Notes under the pieces: generated by a model
What the model was told of the DNA's origin: nothing
Databases searched by the model: none
The model's input: only the letters and a program-made list of their open reading frames with translations
In this document: positions 60,486 through 64,000 of the stretch, piece by piece
How positions within the stretch are numbered: the stretch's first letter is position 1
Layout: every line of letters starts with the position of its first letter
Translations under genes and position numbers: made by a program
NCBI GenBank assembly: GCA_026874595.1
Contig: CM049310.1
Span: forward strand, 558,001 to 622,000
DNA from: Sipunculus nudus
Taxonomy: Eukaryota > Annelida > Sipuncula > Golfingiida > Sipunculidae
Direction: 5' to 3'
DNA: 64,000 nt

Positions 60486-63400
60486 ACAAGGCATCAAGTT
60501 AGCTCTGGACATCCCCTATGGTATACAGATGTTCCGTGCGTGGTGACAAGGCATCAAGTTTTCTCTCGACATCCTCTATGGTATACAGATGTTCCGTGGG
60601 TGGTGACAAGGCATCAAGTAAGCTCTGGACATCCTCTATGGTATACAGATGTTCCGTGCGTGGTGACAAGGCATCAAGTTAGCTCTGGACATCCTCTATG
60701 GTATACAGATGTTCCGTGCGTGGTGACAAGGCATCAAGTTAGCTCTGGACATCCTCTTTGGTATACAGATGTTCCGTGGGTGGTGACAAAGCATCAAGTT
60801 AGCTCTCGATATCCGCTATGGTATACAGATGTTCCGTGCGTGGTGACAAGGCATCAAGTTAGCTCTGGACATCCTCTATGGTATACAGATGTTCCGTGCG
60901 TGGTGACAAGGCATCAAGTTAGCTCTGGACATCCTCTATGGTATACAGATGTTCCGTGCGTGGTAACAAGGCATCAAGTTTTCTCTCGACATCGTCTATG
61001 GTATACAGATGTTCCGTGGGTGGTGACAAGGCATCAAGTAAGCTCTGGACATCCTCTATGGTATACAGATGTTCCGTGCGTGGTGACAAGGCATCAAGTT
61101 AGCTCTGGACATCCTCTATGGTATACAGATGTTCCGTGCGTGGTGACAAGGCATCAAGTTAACTCTGGACATCCTCTATGGTATACAGATGTTCCGTGGG
61201 TGGTGACAAGGCATCAAGTTAGCTCTCGATATCCGCTATGGTATACAGATGTTCCGTGCGTGGTGACAAGGCATCAATTTAGCTCTGGACATCCTCTATG
61301 GTATACAGATGTTCCGTGCTTGGTGACAAGGCATCAAGTTAGCTCTGGACATCCTCTATGGTATACAGATGTTCCGTGCGTGGTGACAAGGCAACAAGTT
61401 AGCTCTCGATTTCCTCTATGGTGTACAGATGTTCCGTGCGTGGTGACAAGGCATCAAGTTAGCTCTGGACATCCTCTATGGTATACAGATGTTCCGTGCG
61501 TGGTGACAAGGCATCAAGTTAGCTCTCGACATCCTCTATAGTATACAGATGTTCCGTGCGTGGTGACAAGGCAACAAGTTAGCTCTCGATATCCTCTATG
61601 GTATACAGATGTTCCGTGCGTGGTGACAAGGCATCAAGTTAGCTCTGGACATCCTCTATGGTATACAGATGTTCCGTGCGTGGTGACAAGGCATCAAGTT
61701 AGCTCTGGACATCCTCTATGGTATACAGATGTTCCGTGCGTGGTGACAAGGTATCAAGTTAGCTCTGGACATCCTCTATGTTATACAGATGTTCCGTGCG
61801 TGGTGACAAGGCATTAAGTTAGCTCTGGACATCCTCTATGGTATACAGATCTTCCGTGCGTGCTTACAAGGCATCAAGTTAGCTCTCGACATCCTCTATG
61901 GTATACAGATGTTCTCTGGGTGGTGACAAGGCATCAAGTTAGCTCTGGACATCCTCTATGGTATACAGATGTTCCGTGCGTGGTGACAAGGCAACAAGTT
62001 AGCTCTCGATATCCTCTATGGTATACAGATGTTCCGTGCGTGGTGACAAGGCATCAAGTCAGCTCTGGACATCCTCTAGGGTATACAGATGTTCCGTGCG
62101 TGGTGACAAGGCAACAAGTTAGCTCTGGACATCCTCTATGGTATACAGATGTTCCGTGCGTGGTGACAAGGCAACAAGTTTGATTTCGACATCCTCTATG
62201 GTATACAGATGTTCCGTGCGTGGTGACCAGGCAACAAGTTAGCTCTGGACATCCTCTATGGTATACAGATGTTCCGTGCGTGGTGACAAGGCATCAAGTT
62301 AGCTCTGGACATCCTCTATGGTATACAGATGTTCCGTGCGTGGTGACAAGGCAACAAGTTAGCTCTGGACATCCTCTATGGTATACAGATGTTCCGTGCG
62401 TGGTGACAAGGCAACAAGTTAGCTTTGGACATCCTCTATGGTATACAGATGTTCCGTGCGTGGTGACAAGGCAACAAGTTAGCTCTAGATATCCTCTATG
62501 GTATACAGATGTTCCGTGCGTGGTGACAAGGCAACAAGTTAGCTCTCGATATCCTCTATGGTATACAGATGTTCCGTGCATGGTGACAAGGCATCAATTT
62601 AGCTCTGGACATCCTCTATGGTATACAGATGTTCCGTGCGTGGTGACAAGGCAACAAGTTAGCTCTCGATGTCCCCTATGGTATACAGATGTTCCGTGCG
62701 TGGTGACAAGGCATCAAGTTAACTCTGGACATCCTCTATGGTATACAGATGTTCCGTGCGTGGTGACAAGGCAACAAGTTAGCTCTCGATATCCTCTATG
62801 GTATACAGATGTTCAGTGCGTGGTGACAAGGCATCAAGTTAGCTCTGGACATCCTCTATGGTATACAGATGTTCCGTGCGTCGTGACAAGGCAGCAAGTT
62901 AGCTCTGGACATCCTCTATGGTATACAGATGTTCCGTGCGTGGTGACAAGGCATCAAGTTAGCTCTGGACATCCTCTATGGTATACAGATGTTCCGTGAG
63001 TGGTGACAAGGCAACAAGTTAGCTCTCGATATCCTCTATGGTATACAGATGTTCCGTGAGTGGTGACAAGGCATCAAGTTAGCTCTGGACATCCCCTATG
63101 GTATACAGATGTTCCGTGCGTGGTGACAAGGCATCAAGTTTTCTCTCGACATCCTCTATAGTATACAGATGTTCCGTGGGTGGTGACAAGGCATCAAGTA
63201 AGCTCTGGACATCCTCTATGGTATACAGATGTTCCGTGCGTGGTGACAAGGCATCAAGTTAGCTCTGGACATCCTCTATGGTATACAGATGTTCCGTGGG
63301 TGGTGACAAGGCATCAAGTTAGCTCTGGACATCCTCTTTGGTATACAGATGTTCCGTGGGTGGTGACAAAGCATCAAGTTAGCTCTCGATATCCGCTATG

Positions 63401-64000
63401 GTATACAGATGTTCCGTGCGTGGTGACAAGGCATCAAGTTAGCTCTGGACATCCTCTATGGTATACAGATGTTCCGTGCTTGGTGACAAGGCATCAAGTT
63501 AGCTCTGGACATCCTCTATGGTATACAGATGTTCCGTGCGTGGTGACAAGGCAACAAGTTAGCTCTCGATATCCTCTATGGTGTACAGATGTTCCGTGCG
63601 TGGTGACAAGGCATCAAGTTAGCTCTGGACATCCTCTATGGTATACAGATGTTCCGTGCGTGGTGACAAGGCATCAAGTTAGCTCTCGACATCCTCTATG
63701 GTATACAGATGTTCCGTGCGTGGTGACAAGGCAACAAGTTAGCTCTCGATATCCTCTATGGTATACAGATGTTCCGTGCGTGGTGACAAGGCATCAAGTT
63801 AGCTCTGGACATCCTCTATGGTATACAGATGTTCCGTGCATGGTGACAAGGCATCAAGTTAGCTCTGGACATCCTCTATGGTATACAGATGTTCCGTGCG
63901 TGGTGACAAGGTATCAAGTTAGCTCTGGACATCCTCTATGGTATACAGATGTTCCGTGCGTGGTGACAAGGCATCAAGTTAGCTCTGGACATCCTCTATG
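60486..64000 (+). repeat. Right-edge segment, ends mid-monomer
   Basis: This stretch starts at a GACATCCCC monomer after a single (not paired) GTGAG monomer. From about 60966 to 63000 it follows the order of 51547-53581. From 63066 to the edge it follows monomers 1 onward of unit C. The last 35 bases (63966-64000) are a partial monomer. There is no sign of an array boundary. Private changes include GTGCTTACAAGG near 61857, CTATAGTATAC near 63158 and GTGCATGG near 63836. Confidence 0.85.

Larger units (their letters stand above)
1..64000 (+). repeat. 60-bp satellite tandem array filling the whole window
   Basis: Direct reading shows about 1,066 head-to-tail copies of one 60-bp unit, all in the same orientation, with no other sequence between them. 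The copy at 3301-3360 is the common form. Landmarks within it are a start ACAAGGCATC, a palindrome GTATAC at bases 37-42 and an end GTGCGTGGTG. Two main classes exist: one with CATC near base 9 and GGACAT at 22-27, the other with CAAC and CGATAT. Neighbouring monomers usually differ at several of the 60 sites, while monomers one higher-order unit apart are usually identical. That is the pattern expected when blocks, rather than single monomers, are amplified. The array runs off both edges, so its true length is unknown. The family is unrecognised; eukaryotic satellite DNA is the inference. Confidence 0.99.

Noticed and set aside
1-64000. CRISPR array
   Set aside because: Copies are contiguous 60-mers with no unique spacers. 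What varies is point substitutions shared among copies. There is no cas gene or leader.
1-64000. Coding repeat under a variant genetic code (TGA read as Cys or Trp)
   Set aside because: The TGC to TGA change would be silent under a TGA=Cys code, which made it worth a look. TAA and TAG stops also occur in the same frame, and 59/61-mers shift the frame into one with a stop in every monomer.
1-64000. tRNA, rRNA or other structured RNA genes
   Set aside because: No stretch departs from the 60-bp repeat, and the monomer shows no tRNA A/B box pair or rRNA-like segment.

Overview
The whole 64,000-base window is one uninterrupted tandem array of a single 60-bp satellite monomer. I count 1,066 head-to-tail copies, all in one orientation, plus a 35-base partial copy at the right edge. 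The first copy lacks its first two bases. The copy at 3301-3360 matches the common form and serves as the reference monomer; by hand count it is 29/60 G+C. No unique sequence, array edge, inversion, transposon insertion, RNA gene or credible protein-coding gene is visible. Long uniform arrays like this are typical of eukaryotic heterochromatin (centromeric, pericentromeric or subtelomeric). I do not recognise the monomer, so neither species nor chromosome position can be named.

The array is hierarchical. Level 1 is the 60-bp monomer, in two main sequence classes. Level 2 is a 23-monomer (1,380 bp) repeat nested inside a larger unit. Level 3 is a set of multi-kilobase higher-order units, mostly near 60 monomers, present as adjacent pairs: 5701-9420/9421-13201; 14461-18121/18122-21962; 23823-26223/26224-28624; 28505-32104/32105-35704; 43389-47467/47468-52026; 53648-57246/57247-60485. 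By eye the pairs are close to identical (about six differences in 3,600 bp for the best one) apart from gain or loss of whole monomers. Level 4 is dispersed near-identity over about 20 kb: 1-4320 matches 19624-23882, and 4261-6540 matches 25384-27663. A roughly 1.3-kb module (M) recurs six times.

Only 19 monomers have a length other than 60 bp: eleven of 61 or 65 bp and eight of 59 bp. They sum to +7 bp, which matches the drift in phase from start to end. Most are copies of a few ancestral indels spread by later block duplication, so they work as lineage tags.

The many open reading frames are an arithmetic effect. Sixty is divisible by three, so a frame with no stop in one monomer stays open through the array until a point mutation or a 59/61-mer closes it. 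Stops of all three types occur in that frame, and substitutions fall at all three codon positions. I therefore annotate no CDS. I found no gene-encoded system; the noteworthy content is the repeat architecture and the record of unequal exchange it preserves.
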